64,000 nucleotides of DNA, taken from positions 1 through 64,000 of the forward strand of contig NZ_DASUCC010000101.1 in assembly GCF_035762905.1 (NCBI RefSeq), read 5' to 3'. Position numbers and translations under genes: made by a program. Positions 47,111 to 54,891 of this stretch are shown in pieces (position 1 is the first letter of the stretch; each line of letters starts with the position of its first letter). Source of the stretch: DASYTH01 sp035762905 (GTDB lineage Bacteria; Actinomycetota; Actinomycetes; Mycobacteriales; Pseudonocardiaceae). The notes below the pieces were generated by a model. It was not told the origin of the DNA. It made no database searches and was given only the letters and a program-made list of their open reading frames with translations.

Positions 47111-50100
47111 CGTGCTCCCTTACGGCGTTCGGCGAGCAGGGCGCGGCCGGTCCGGCGCTGCTCGAGATGGTCGTCGGCGACGCGCGGCGCGGTCCGTTCG
47201 AAGTGCGCCGCGCACGCCGCAACGGTGCCGAACCGGAACAGGTCGGTCACCGAGATGTCCAGGCCCTCCTCGGCCATCCGCTGTTGCAACGTGATCAGGG
47301 CGAAGCTGTGCCCGCCGAGATCGAAGAAGTTGTCGTGTAGCCCGACGTCCGGGCGGTTCAGTACTTCTGTCCACAAGCGACGGATGTGCTCGGCCATCGA
47401 GGACGCCCGGCCGCGGATCAGCGAAACGGGCGCCGTCGCTCTGGCCGCCGTGCTCTCGGCGAGCAGCCGGGCGGTGTCGACCTTGCCGTGCGCGGTGAGC
47501 GGAATCGCCGGGACGACGAGGATCCGCGACGGCACCATGTAGCCGGGCAGCATCGCCGTGGCCATCGCACGCAGCTCGCGTTCGGCGTCCGGGCCGGGGT
47601 TTCCGGTCACGAACGCGACCAGCTGTTCACCGTCCGCGGCCACCGCGCATGCCTGGACGCCGGGATGCGCCAGCAGGGTGCCCTCCACCTCGGCGCACTC
47701 CACCCGGTACCCACGGATCTTCACCTGGGTGTCGTTGCGGCCCAGGTAGATCAGGTTCCCGTCGGTGCCCCACCGGGCCAGGTCGCCGGTCCTGTACATC
47801 ACGCCCGGGCCCCACGGGTCCGGCAGGAACCGCTCGACGGTCAGCTCGGGGTTGTTCAGATACCCCTTGGCCACAAGCGATCCGCCGACGTACAGCTCGC
47901 CAGGCATGGCCACGCCGACCGGGCGGCGCCGCTCGTCGAGCACGTAGCAACGGCCGGACGGCAGCGCGACGCCGATGTTGCCCTCGCGAACCTCGGTCAG
48001 CGCGTCCGTCGGCACCTGGTGGATCGTGACGTGGATGGTGCCCTCGGTGATCCCGTACATGTTCACGAAGACGGCACGCATGCCGCCGTGCCCGGCCACC
48101 ATCGCGGCGAGCCGGGACCAGCTCAGCGCCTCGCCGGCCAGCACCACGTAGCGCAGCGGCGAGTCCCCGGCCAGTTCCAGGTAGCGGGGCAGCATCCGGT
48201 ACAGCGAGCCGGGCGTCTGGCTCAGCACGGTGATCCGCTCGGCCAGCACCAGCCGGGCCAGCCGATCCGGGTCGACCAGGTCGGCATGCTCGGCGATCAC
48301 CAGCCGGCCGCCGGTGGTGAGCGCGCCCCACATCTCCCACACCGAAACGTCGAAGGAGAACGAGTGGGCGCCCAGCCAGGTGTCGCCGGAGGTGATGTCC
48401 AGGCCGGCCGGGCTCGGTGCGCACAGCGCGTCGAGCCCGTCGTGCCCGACCATGACGCCCTTCGGCACACCGGTCGAGCCGGACGTGTAGATGATGTAGG
48501 CCAGCTCGTCTGGATCGGGAAACCGTTGCGGTACAACCGAGTCGCCGGTGATGGTGGTCACGTCGATGAGCCGGGCGGCGGGCAGGGTGCCGGCGAGCTG
48601 CGCGGTGTCCGGCTCCACCAGCAGCACCGGTGCGGCGGCACTCTCGGCGATCAGCTCGAGGCGCTGCCGCGGGTATTCCGGGTCAAGCGGAACGTAGCTG
48701 CCACCCGCCTTCCAGACCCCGAGGATGGCGGCGACGACCGCGGGGGAGCGGCGCAGCAGCAGGCCGACCCGGTCGCCGCGGGCGATCCCGGCATCGGCAA
48801 GGCCCGCGGCGATCCGGTCGGACCACCGGTCCAGCTCGGCGTAGCTCAGGTTCCGGTCGCGGAACCGGATCGCCACCGCGTCCGGGGTCGCCTCGGCGTG
48901 CCCGGCGAACCGCTCCAGCACCGAGGGGTGCCGCACCGGTCGGGCCGGTGGGTTGACCCCGGAGGTGAGCCGCCGTCGCTCGTCCGGGTCGACCGGGTCC
49001 GGTTCCTGGCCCTCATCATCCACAATGGACTCGAGGAACGTCAGGTAGTGGTCCAGCAGGGTCGCCGCGGTGGCCGGGTCGAACAGCTCGGTGCTGAACT
49101 CGGCGCGCAGGAACGGTTTGTCGGTGGACACGTCCAGGGTGATCCCGAGGTCGAACTTGGTCGCGTCGATCTCCACGTCGACCTCGGTCACCTTCACACC
49201 GGTCAGTTCCGGGAAGGCGAACGGGAAGTTCTGCACGGTCAGCGAGGTCTGGAACAGCGGCGCGTGACTGAGCTGCCGGCCGCCCGCGGTGGCCCGCACG
49301 ATCTCCTCGAACGGCACTTCCTGGTGCGCGAACGCGGTCATCGAGGTCCGGCGCACCCGGGTCACCAACTCGGCGAAGGTCGGCTCGCCGGACAGGTCGA
49401 CCCGGATCGGCAGGGTGTTGACCAGGCAGCCGACCAGGCGCTCCTCGACCTCGTCCATGCGGTTGGCCACCGGCACGCCGATCACCACATCGTGTTGCCG
49501 GGTGTAGCGGGCCAGCACCGCGGCGTAGCCGGCAAGCGCGACACCGAACAGCGTGCTGCCGTGCCGCCGGGCCCAGCCGGTGAGCGCCTCGATCAGGTCG
49601 CGGCCGACCGGACGGCGCAGCACCGCACCCCGGCAGCTCAGCACGCCGGGCCTCGGGAAGTCGGTGGGCAGTGCGAGCTGCGGCGCCCCGGCCAGCTCGG
49701 CCCGCCAGAAGGCGAGCCCGGCGGTGTCGTCGGCCCAGCGTGCCCGCTGGTCCCGGGCGTAGGCCGGGTAGGACTCGGCCGGCTCGGTGGGCCCGGTGCC
49801 GTTGTACTCGGCGGCGAGATCGGCCAACAGCAGCCCGACCGACCAGCCGTCGCAGGCGATGTGGTGCACCAGCACGACAAGGGCGTGCGTGTCGGCGTCC
49901 CAGGAGCGGATCCAGGCCCGCAGCACCGGGCCGGTGGTCAGCACGAACGGCCGGCGGGCCTGCGTGGCGACCAGCTCGCGGAGAATCTCGTCCTGCTGGG
50001 CCACGTCGACCCACGGTTCGGTCCGCACGTCCGGCTCGAGCACCGGCTCCGGCGCGACCCGCTGGGTGAGCACGCCGCCGGAAACCGCGTAGCTGGTGCG

Positions 50101-50271
50101 CAGCGCGTCGTGCCGGGCGACCACCCGGCGCAGCGCCCCGGCCAGCGCCTCGGTGCGCAGCGGGCCCTCGATGCGCAGCGCGAACGCCACCACGTAGGCG
50201 GGGTTTCCGGGCTCCAGCTCGTTGACGAAGTACAGCCGTTCCTGCGCGAACGACGCGCGCGTCGTGGTCAT
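47107..50271 (-). CDS. NRPS C-A-T module
   Basis: A 1,054-residue module, the first biosynthetic gene of the operon. Condensation domain 1-430 (SFAQERLYFV; active VHHIACDGWSVG), adenylation domain 470-870 (YIIYTSGSTGVPKGVMV; SFDVSVWEMWG; NMYGITEGTIHVT; YRTGDLARWGTDGNLIYLGR), carrier 950-1020 (DLGGHSFALITLQQRM). The pocket code reads DVWSVAMIHK with the less common GITE in place of GPTE; I cannot assign an amino acid with confidence. A C domain at the very start of the line implies an acyl or aminoacyl starter delivered from elsewhere. ATG 50271 lies 2 bases after the MFS gene stop; its own stop overlaps the next start. Confidence 0.94.
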   Translation of the reverse strand: MTTTRASFAQERLYFVNELEPGNPAYVVAFALRIEGPLRTEALAGALRRVVARHDALRTSYAVSGGVLTQRVAPEPVLEPDVRTEPWVDVAQQDEILRELVATQARRPFVLTTGPVLRAWIRSWDADTHALVVLVHHIACDGWSVGLLLADLAAEYNGTGPTEPAESYPAYARDQRARWADDTAGLAFWRAELAGAPQLALPTDFPRPGVLSCRGAVLRRPVGRDLIEALTGWARRHGSTLFGVALAGYAAVLARYTRQHDVVIGVPVANRMDEVEERLVGCLVNTLPIRVDLSGEPTFAELVTRVRRTSMTAFAHQEVPFEEIVRATAGGRQLSHAPLFQTSLTVQNFPFAFPELTGVKVTEVDVEIDATKFDLGITLDVSTDKPFLRAEFSTELFDPATAATLLDHYLTFLESIVDDEGQEPDPVDPDERRRLTSGVNPPARPVRHPSVLERFAGHAEATPDAVAIRFRDRNLSYAELDRWSDRIAAGLADAGIARGDRVGLLLRRSPAVVAAILGVWKAGGSYVPLDPEYPRQRLELIAESAAAPVLLVEPDTAQLAGTLPAARLIDVTTITGDSVVPQRFPDPDELAYIIYTSGSTGVPKGVMVGHDGLDALCAPSPAGLDITSGDTWLGAHSFSFDVSVWEMWGALTTGGRLVIAEHADLVDPDRLARLVLAERITVLSQTPGSLYRMLPRYLELAGDSPLRYVVLAGEALSWSRLAAMVAGHGGMRAVFVNMYGITEGTIHVTIHQVPTDALTEVREGNIGVALPSGRCYVLDERRRPVGVAMPGELYVGGSLVAKGYLNNPELTVERFLPDPWGPGVMYRTGDLARWGTDGNLIYLGRNDTQVKIRGYRVECAEVEGTLLAHPGVQACAVAADGEQLVAFVTGNPGPDAERELRAMATAMLPGYMVPSRILVVPAIPLTAHGKVDTARLLAESTAARATAPVSLIRGRASSMAEHIRRLWTEVLNRPDVGLHDNFFDLGGHSFALITLQQRMAEEGLDISVTDLFRFGTVAACAAHFERTAPRVADDHLEQRRTGRALLAERRKGAR

Positions 50272-50273
50272 GG

Positions 50274-51500
50274 TCAGCTCACCCCCGCGGGTACCAGGGC
50301 GGCGCGGCGCCGGGTCACCGGCACGACCGCCGCGGCGGCCGTGAGCACCACCGCCGCGATCGCCGTCCATCCCCAGAAGCCGTACGCCACAACGATTCCG
50401 GACAGGAGCGCCGGTCCGGCGATGTTCTGGGTGATCACGCTCAGCTCGAACGCGCCGAGGTACTCGCCCTGCGCGTGCTCCGGGGCCAGCCCGAAACCGA
50501 GCCCCCACGCCGACGCGGACTGCATCACCTCGGCCACCGACATGATCAGCATCGCGGCGATCAGGGCACCGGTCAGCAGCACCACGTTGTCGTCCAGCGC
50601 CGTGACGGCGACGACCAGGCAGCCGCCGGCCAGCCAGATCCCGGAGCGGCGGGCCAGGCGGCTGGCACCCGCCACGGTGTCCGCGCCCTTGCTCGCGCGC
50701 ACCTGGAACAGGATCACGAACACCGTGTTGAAGATCAGCAGCAGCGGCACCACCGAGTGCGGCACCGGCGTGTGGGTCAGCGCCCACAGCGGCAGGGTCA
50801 CCAGTACCAGGGTGATGTGCGAGGCCAGCACCGCGGACACCCCGATCACCCGCAGGAACCCGCGGTCCCGGACGGCGGCGAACCGCCGGAAGCCGACCGG
50901 GACCGGCTTGGGCTCGCCCTCCGGCAGCCGGGTCACCAGCATGGCGGCCACCACCATCAGCGCCGCGGTGGTCAGCGGGATGACCACCAGCAGGTTCCGG
51001 CTCAGCGCCGCGACCGCGGCCACCCCGATGCCGACGCTGAACCCGATGTTGAACACCGAGCGCATCAGCGCCTTGAGCCGAACCCGTTCGTTGGCCGGTA
51101 CCAGCGTCCCGATCAGCGCGCTGTTCGTCGGGCTGGTCCCGTACTCGACGAACCCGACACACATGACCACGATGAAGAACGCCGCCGAACTGTCCACAAG
51201 GGAATAGGAGCCGAACCCGACCGCCAGGGCCAAAAAGATGATCGTGAGCAACCGCCGCGGCCCCACCCGGTCGGCGATCATGCCGAACGTCACCGAGGAG
51301 ATCAGCCCGGACATCCCGGCCGCCGACAGCCCGAGCCCGACCTGCCGCGCGGTCAGCCCGACATGCAGCGTGAAGTACACGATGCTGCCGCTCAGAAAGA
51401 TGCCTTTACCGATCGACTCAGCCAGCCGTATCGCAATGAGCTTCCGCCGCAACGGATCCGTCGGCACAATGCGGGCGGACAGCGTGGCAAGATTGGACAT
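50274..51500 (-). CDS. Major facilitator superfamily exporter
   Basis: A 408-residue membrane protein with about 12 hydrophobic helices. The loop between helices 2 and 3 has the MFS signature GMIADRVGPRRLLTI, and a second basic loop occurs mid-protein. DHA1-type antiporters of this size commonly export the product of the cluster they sit in, and this gene is in the operon (2 bases before the first NRPS gene, 39 after the kinase). ATG 51500 has GGAG 8 bases upstream; a GTG at 51506 is less well placed. Confidence 0.92.
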   Translation of the reverse strand: MSNLATLSARIVPTDPLRRKLIAIRLAESIGKGIFLSGSIVYFTLHVGLTARQVGLGLSAAGMSGLISSVTFGMIADRVGPRRLLTIIFLALAVGFGSYSLVDSSAAFFIVVMCVGFVEYGTSPTNSALIGTLVPANERVRLKALMRSVFNIGFSVGIGVAAVAALSRNLLVVIPLTTAALMVVAAMLVTRLPEGEPKPVPVGFRRFAAVRDRGFLRVIGVSAVLASHITLVLVTLPLWALTHTPVPHSVVPLLLIFNTVFVILFQVRASKGADTVAGASRLARRSGIWLAGGCLVVAVTALDDNVVLLTGALIAAMLIMSVAEVMQSASAWGLGFGLAPEHAQGEYLGAFELSVITQNIAGPALLSGIVVAYGFWGWTAIAAVVLTAAAAVVPVTRRRAALVPAGVS

Positions 51501-51520
51501 TCTCACAACTCCAGGGATAT

Positions 51521-51543
51521 CTCTGACTCTGACTCTGACTCAG
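51521..51543. repeat. Short CTCTGA tandem repeat
   Basis: Three to four copies of CTCTGA in the 39-base gap between the kinase stop and the exporter start. Too short to be more than a slippage product, but it sits where the exporter ribosome site must be reached. Confidence 0.6.
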
Positions 51544-52682
51544 TGCCCACCGCGCCCGAACGCGAGCAACTCGCCCCGCCGGCCAGGATCGTCGATGTTG
51601 CTGGCCCCGATCGGCGCCGCCGCCCGGCACCACGCGTCCAGCCGTTCCGGATCAAGACCGGCAAACCCGGCCAACTCATCACACCGGCGCGCCATGTCGA
51701 CCCGATCGCGCCCCGCCAACACGAAATCGATAGCGTCAAAACACCGATCCCCCCGACACGCCATCGGATCGATCGCCACCAACCCCCGCCCATCCGCAAT
51801 CAACACATTCCCCAAATGCAGATCCCCATGCAACAACACCGGATCCGCCGTACTCTCAACCAACTCCCCAGCCAACTTCCGCGCCTCGCACAGCTCCGCC
51901 CCCCGCCGCTCCGCCGACCCGAACAGAACGTCCAACCAATCCCCCAACTCCCGCGGCGCTACCCCCGGATCCCCCACCCCGTGCAGCTCACTCAAGAACG
52001 CGCCATACTCCGCCACCCCCGGCAGCACCCCCGTTCCCGCCAGCACCCCCGGCAGCACTCCCGTTCCCGGCAGCACCCCCGGCAGCACTCCCGTTCCCGC
52101 CAGCACCCCCGTTCCCGCCAGCACTCCCGTTCCCGCCAGTACCCCCGTGTCCGCCAGCATCCCCATCTCCGGCGGCACCCCCGTTTCCGGCGGCATCCCC
52201 GTTTCCGGCAGTACCCCCGTGTCCGCCAGCGCGCCCATCTCCGGCGCCACCCCCGTTTCCGGCGCCACCCCCGTCTCCGGCAGCACCCCCATCTCCGCCG
52301 CCGCCACCCCCGGCAGCCGCTCCAGGTCCGCCACCGCCACCCCCGGCCGCACCGCCTCATAGAGCACGGCCCCCCGGACCGCCCCCCACACCGCCGGCAC
52401 CCGCCCACTGGGCGCAAACTGCCGCATCATCGCCGCTTCCTCGTCCACCGCCCACGCATCCGGCGACACCTTCAACACCGCGTCCCCCAACGCCCCCGAA
52501 CACCCCACCACCACAGCCGAGTTCCCAGCGCCAACCTCCGCCCCCAGGTCCACCCCCCACAACGCAGCCAACTCCGCCAACCGCTCAGGCAACCCCGCCA
52601 CCCACCGATGCGCGGCCTTCCCGAACCGTCCGCTCAGCCGCGCGGCAATCCCCGCAAGGTCGCCACCCCACTCACCATTCAC
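51540..52682 (-). CDS. APH(6)/streptomycin kinase-like phosphotransferase with an internal minisatellite
   Basis: A 380-residue protein starting at GTG 52682. The N-lobe is seen in NSAVVVGCSGALGDAVLKVS with the Lys of LKVS, and the C-lobe in VLLHGDLHLGNVLIADG (catalytic Asp and Asn) and LVAIDPMACRGD (metal-binding Asp), the pattern of aminoglycoside/hydroxyurea antibiotic kinases, which are normally about 280-310 residues. The excess length is a 6-residue repeat (GVLPET, GVLAGT and variants) at residues 125-223, between the lobes. It could be a self-resistance kinase leading the operon, but the insertion may have changed or abolished activity. The upstream region is repeat-rich with no clear promoter. 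Confidence 0.85.
   Translation of the reverse strand: MNGEWGGDLAGIAARLSGRFGKAAHRWVAGLPERLAELAALWGVDLGAEVGAGNSAVVVGCSGALGDAVLKVSPDAWAVDEEAAMMRQFAPSGRVPAVWGAVRGAVLYEAVRPGVAVADLERLPGVAAAEMGVLPETGVAPETGVAPEMGALADTGVLPETGMPPETGVPPEMGMLADTGVLAGTGVLAGTGVLAGTGVLPGVLPGTGVLPGVLAGTGVLPGVAEYGAFLSELHGVGDPGVAPRELGDWLDVLFGSAERRGAELCEARKLAGELVESTADPVLLHGDLHLGNVLIADGRGLVAIDPMACRGDRCFDAIDFVLAGRDRVDMARRCDELAGFAGLDPERLDAWCRAAAPIGASNIDDPGRRGELLAFGRGGH
52015..52310 (-). repeat. 18-bp minisatellite inside the kinase gene
   Basis: About 15 imperfect copies of an 18-base unit, on the coding strand like GGAACGGGGGTGCTGGCG, keep the reading frame because 18 is a multiple of 3. The unit resembles the core of the intergenic arrays nearby (AACTCGGGTGCTGG), suggesting that the same repeat family entered the gene and expanded. 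Confidence 0.85.
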
Positions 52683-52789
52683 GCACCATTAATCGCGCCC
52701 ACCTCTCCCAATCCGAAGGGGATCCCACTCCCCATCCGGCCGGGACCCTGCCCGACCAAACCCGGGCACATTCCCACCCACCCCACGTA

Positions 52790-53250
52790 TCCACCCCAAC
52801 GCTCCCGGCACCCGAGTTCCCATCCCCAACACCCGAGTTCCCACCCTCAGCACCTGAATCCCCATCTCCAGCACCCGAATTGCCGACTCGGCACCCCGAA
52901 CTGCCGCCCCCAGCACCCGAGTTCCCGCCCTTAACGCCCGGGCCGCCGGTTCCGGGACCCGAACGGCTGACCCCAGCACCCGAGGTGCCGGTTCCGGGAC
53001 CCGAGCTGCTGACCCCAGCACCCGAGTCGCCGGTTCCGGACCCGAACTGCTGACCCCAACACCCGAGCCGCCGGTTCCGGGACCCGAGTTCCCCAGCACC
53101 CGAATCCCCGGCTTAGCACGCGAATTGTTGGCTCCAGCACGTGAATTGCCGGCTCCGGCACTCGAACGGCCGGCTCCGGCACCCGAACGGCCGACCCCAG
53201 CACCCGAACTGCCGACCCGGCACCCGAACTGCCGACCCGGCACCCGAGCT
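52790..53250 (-). repeat. G-rich array (G-rich on the minus strand)
   Basis: Roughly 20-24-base degenerate units around GGAACTCGGGTGCTGGGG, read on the minus strand, e.g. in the stretches ending 52930, 53050 and 53190. The stretch 52683-53956 has no supported gene. A long minus-strand frame across it gives only Gly/Ala/Arg/Ser repeats that follow the DNA period. Confidence 0.75.
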
Positions 53251-53253
53251 GCC

Positions 53254-53285
53254 GCCGCTGCGCGGCGGCAGCGCCGCGCAGCGGC
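53254..53285. repeat. Perfect 14-bp inverted repeat at the centre of the array region
   Basis: GCCGCTGCGCGGCG (53254-53267) pairs with CGCCGCGCAGCGGC (53272-53285) with a 4-base loop. It sits at the start of the minus-strand-oriented array and between two arrays of opposite orientation, and could extrude as a cruciform or end transcription. Confidence 0.7.
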
Positions 53286-53404
53286 GCAGCGGCGGCCGCA
53301 GGCTGCACGATTTGAAATCGGCAGTTCACCGCGCCCGAGCCGGCAACCCGGTTGCCCGGATTGACAATTCAGCTGCTGGAGCCGGCGACTCACGGGGGCA
53401 AAAG

Positions 53405-53560
53405 GTGAGCGGGCGGCTCGGTGCACGGCTGTGGGCAGGCCGAGCCCCGGCGATGTGCACGGAGCACCTGCCCACAGTCGTGCTGCGGAACGCCGGGCCC
53501 AGCCCCGCCGGGTTGACCATCCCGGGCGTTCCGACGCAGCCGGGAACGGCACCAGGCCCA
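53405..53560 (-). repeat. Dispersed non-coding element, copy B
   Basis: The minus strand matches 18690-18840 in order: GTTCCCGGCTGCGTCGGAAC, GGGCTGGGCCCGGCGTTCC, GCTCCGTGCAC and CGGCCTGCCCACAGCCGTG. As at copy A, the element is followed on its own strand by a G-rich array (52790-53250). Limits are approximate. Confidence 0.6.
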
Positions 53561-53574
53561 CCCCGCGCACCGGA

Positions 53575-53955
53575 ACCGGCGGTCGACCCGCCTGAGCTGG
53601 CAACCCAGTTGCCCGAACTGATAACTCAGCTGGTGGAACCGGCAATTCGACTGCTGGACTTGGGAACTCAGCCGTGGAGCCGGCGAACCGGGTGCTGAGG
53701 CTGGCAACCCGATTGCTGGAGCTGGGAACTCAGCTGGTGGAGTCCGCAACTGGGAAATCGGTTGCTGGAGTCGGCAACTCAGTTTCTGGAGCTGGGAAAT
53801 CGGTTGCTGGAGCTGGGAAATCGGTTGCTGGGGTTGGGAACTCAGCTGCTGGAGTCGGCGACTCGGGTGTTGGGGCTGGGTATTCGGTTGCTGGGTTCGG
53901 CAGATCGGGTGCCGGAACCGGCGGCTCGGGTGTTGGGGGTGGGGACTCGTCGGGG
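53575..53955 (+). repeat. G-rich array (G-rich on the plus strand)
   Basis: Units of about 20-21 bases such as GCTGGGAAATCGGTTGCTGG, repeated almost perfectly at 53750-53830 and less well elsewhere, ending at the response regulator stop. It faces the opposite way from the 52790-53250 array. Confidence 0.75.
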
Positions 53956-53956
53956 G

Positions 53957-54673
53957 TTATGGGAGGTGGCCGAGGCCGGCGTCTCTGGCCCGGAGGACGG
54001 CGTTGGCCCGGTCGGCGACGCCGAGTTTCGCGAAGATGCGGGACACGTGGTTGTTGATGGTCTTCGCGGACAGCGTGAGCCGGCGGGCGATGGCCACATT
54101 GGACATGCCGGTGGCGATGAGGTCGAGGATCTGGTACTCGCGGGCGGTGAGGCCGGGGAACGCGCGGGCGTCCGAATCCGGGGTGTTGGACATGATCGTG
54201 GCGAGCACGGTGGCGACCCGCGGGCTGAGTACCGCCCAGCCGGCGGCTACACCGCGCACCGCCCGGATGATCTCGGCCTTGGCGGTCGCCTTGCCGACGT
54301 AGCCCCGCGCGCCCGCGCGGATGGCGACGGCCACGGTCGCGTCGTCGTCGCGCGTGCTGAACACCAGCACCGCCACGCCGGGGTTCTGCGCGAGCACTTC
54401 CTTGATCACCGAGCTGACCCGGTGTTGTGGTAGTTGCAACCCGAGGAGCAGAACGTCCGGCCGGTGCCGCACGGTCTGGGCGACGGTGTCCCGCACGGTC
54501 TCCGCCTCGGCCACCACCTCGATCCCGGTCACCGGCGTGAACAGCGCCCGCAGGCCCTCCCGAACCACGTCGTGATCATCGGCCAGCACGATCCGCACCA
54601 CCGGTACGCGCGCCGTCACCGGCGCCGGCCGATCCAATACCGCGCAGGCAGCGCCATTACGGTCAGTCATCAT
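53957..54673 (-). CDS. NarL/FixJ-type response regulator lacking the phosphoacceptor Asp
   Basis: A 238-residue protein: receiver domain about 25-145 and LuxR helix-turn-helix about 170-230 (GLTAREYQILDLIATGMSNV; LSAKTINNHVSRIFAKLGV). The receiver keeps the acidic pair in VLADDHDVVREGL, Ser/Thr in VFSTRDD and the Lys in GYVGKA, but the phosphorylation site reads PDVLLLGLQLP, with Gly where Asp is expected. It therefore probably works without phosphorylation. ATG 54673 is preferred: GGGGGAGG lies 7 bases upstream. No histidine kinase is adjacent. It is divergent from the decarboxylase gene, a possible target. Confidence 0.92.
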   Translation of the reverse strand: MMTDRNGAACAVLDRPAPVTARVPVVRIVLADDHDVVREGLRALFTPVTGIEVVAEAETVRDTVAQTVRHRPDVLLLGLQLPQHRVSSVIKEVLAQNPGVAVLVFSTRDDDATVAVAIRAGARGYVGKATAKAEIIRAVRGVAAGWAVLSPRVATVLATIMSNTPDSDARAFPGLTAREYQILDLIATGMSNVAIARRLTLSAKTINNHVSRIFAKLGVADRANAVLRARDAGLGHLP

Positions 54674-54891
54674 TCGGTTACCTCCCCCGTCAGCCGCCGA
54701 TCGCCCGGGGTCGGTCCGCCGCCGGCGGCTGCGCAAGATTCAACAACCCGTACATATCGCCGGCCATGTTTCGATGTGACGGGGGTCCACGAGGGACGAC
54801 ACGATCGGGAAGCACCCCGAACAGGGGCCATTGACCAGTGCCACGAACAGGTGAGACATGCTGGGCCGGAACTCACCAAGGGGAGGTCCCG
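54674..54891. promoter_or_regulatory. Divergent promoter region, response regulator / decarboxylase
   Basis: 218 bases with a moderately AT-rich centre (54735-54775, containing TTCAACAACC and GTACATAT). It should hold both promoters; no clear operator or conserved -35/-10 pair was identified. Confidence 0.45.

Noticed and set aside
47386..51207. Long plus-strand frame opposite the first NRPS module and exporter
   Set aside because: Antisense shadow of high-GC coding DNA; the opposite strand has complete C-A-T domains.
52015..52310. Repeat block in the kinase considered as a CRISPR or as a transposon end
   Set aside because: It is a head-to-tail 18-bp minisatellite without spacers or flanking inverted repeats.
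52689..53645. Collagen-like minus-strand frame of about 318 codons in the repeat region
   Set aside because: Its Gly/Ala/Arg repeats simply follow the DNA repeat period, it has no proper start or conserved ends, and other frames are equally open.
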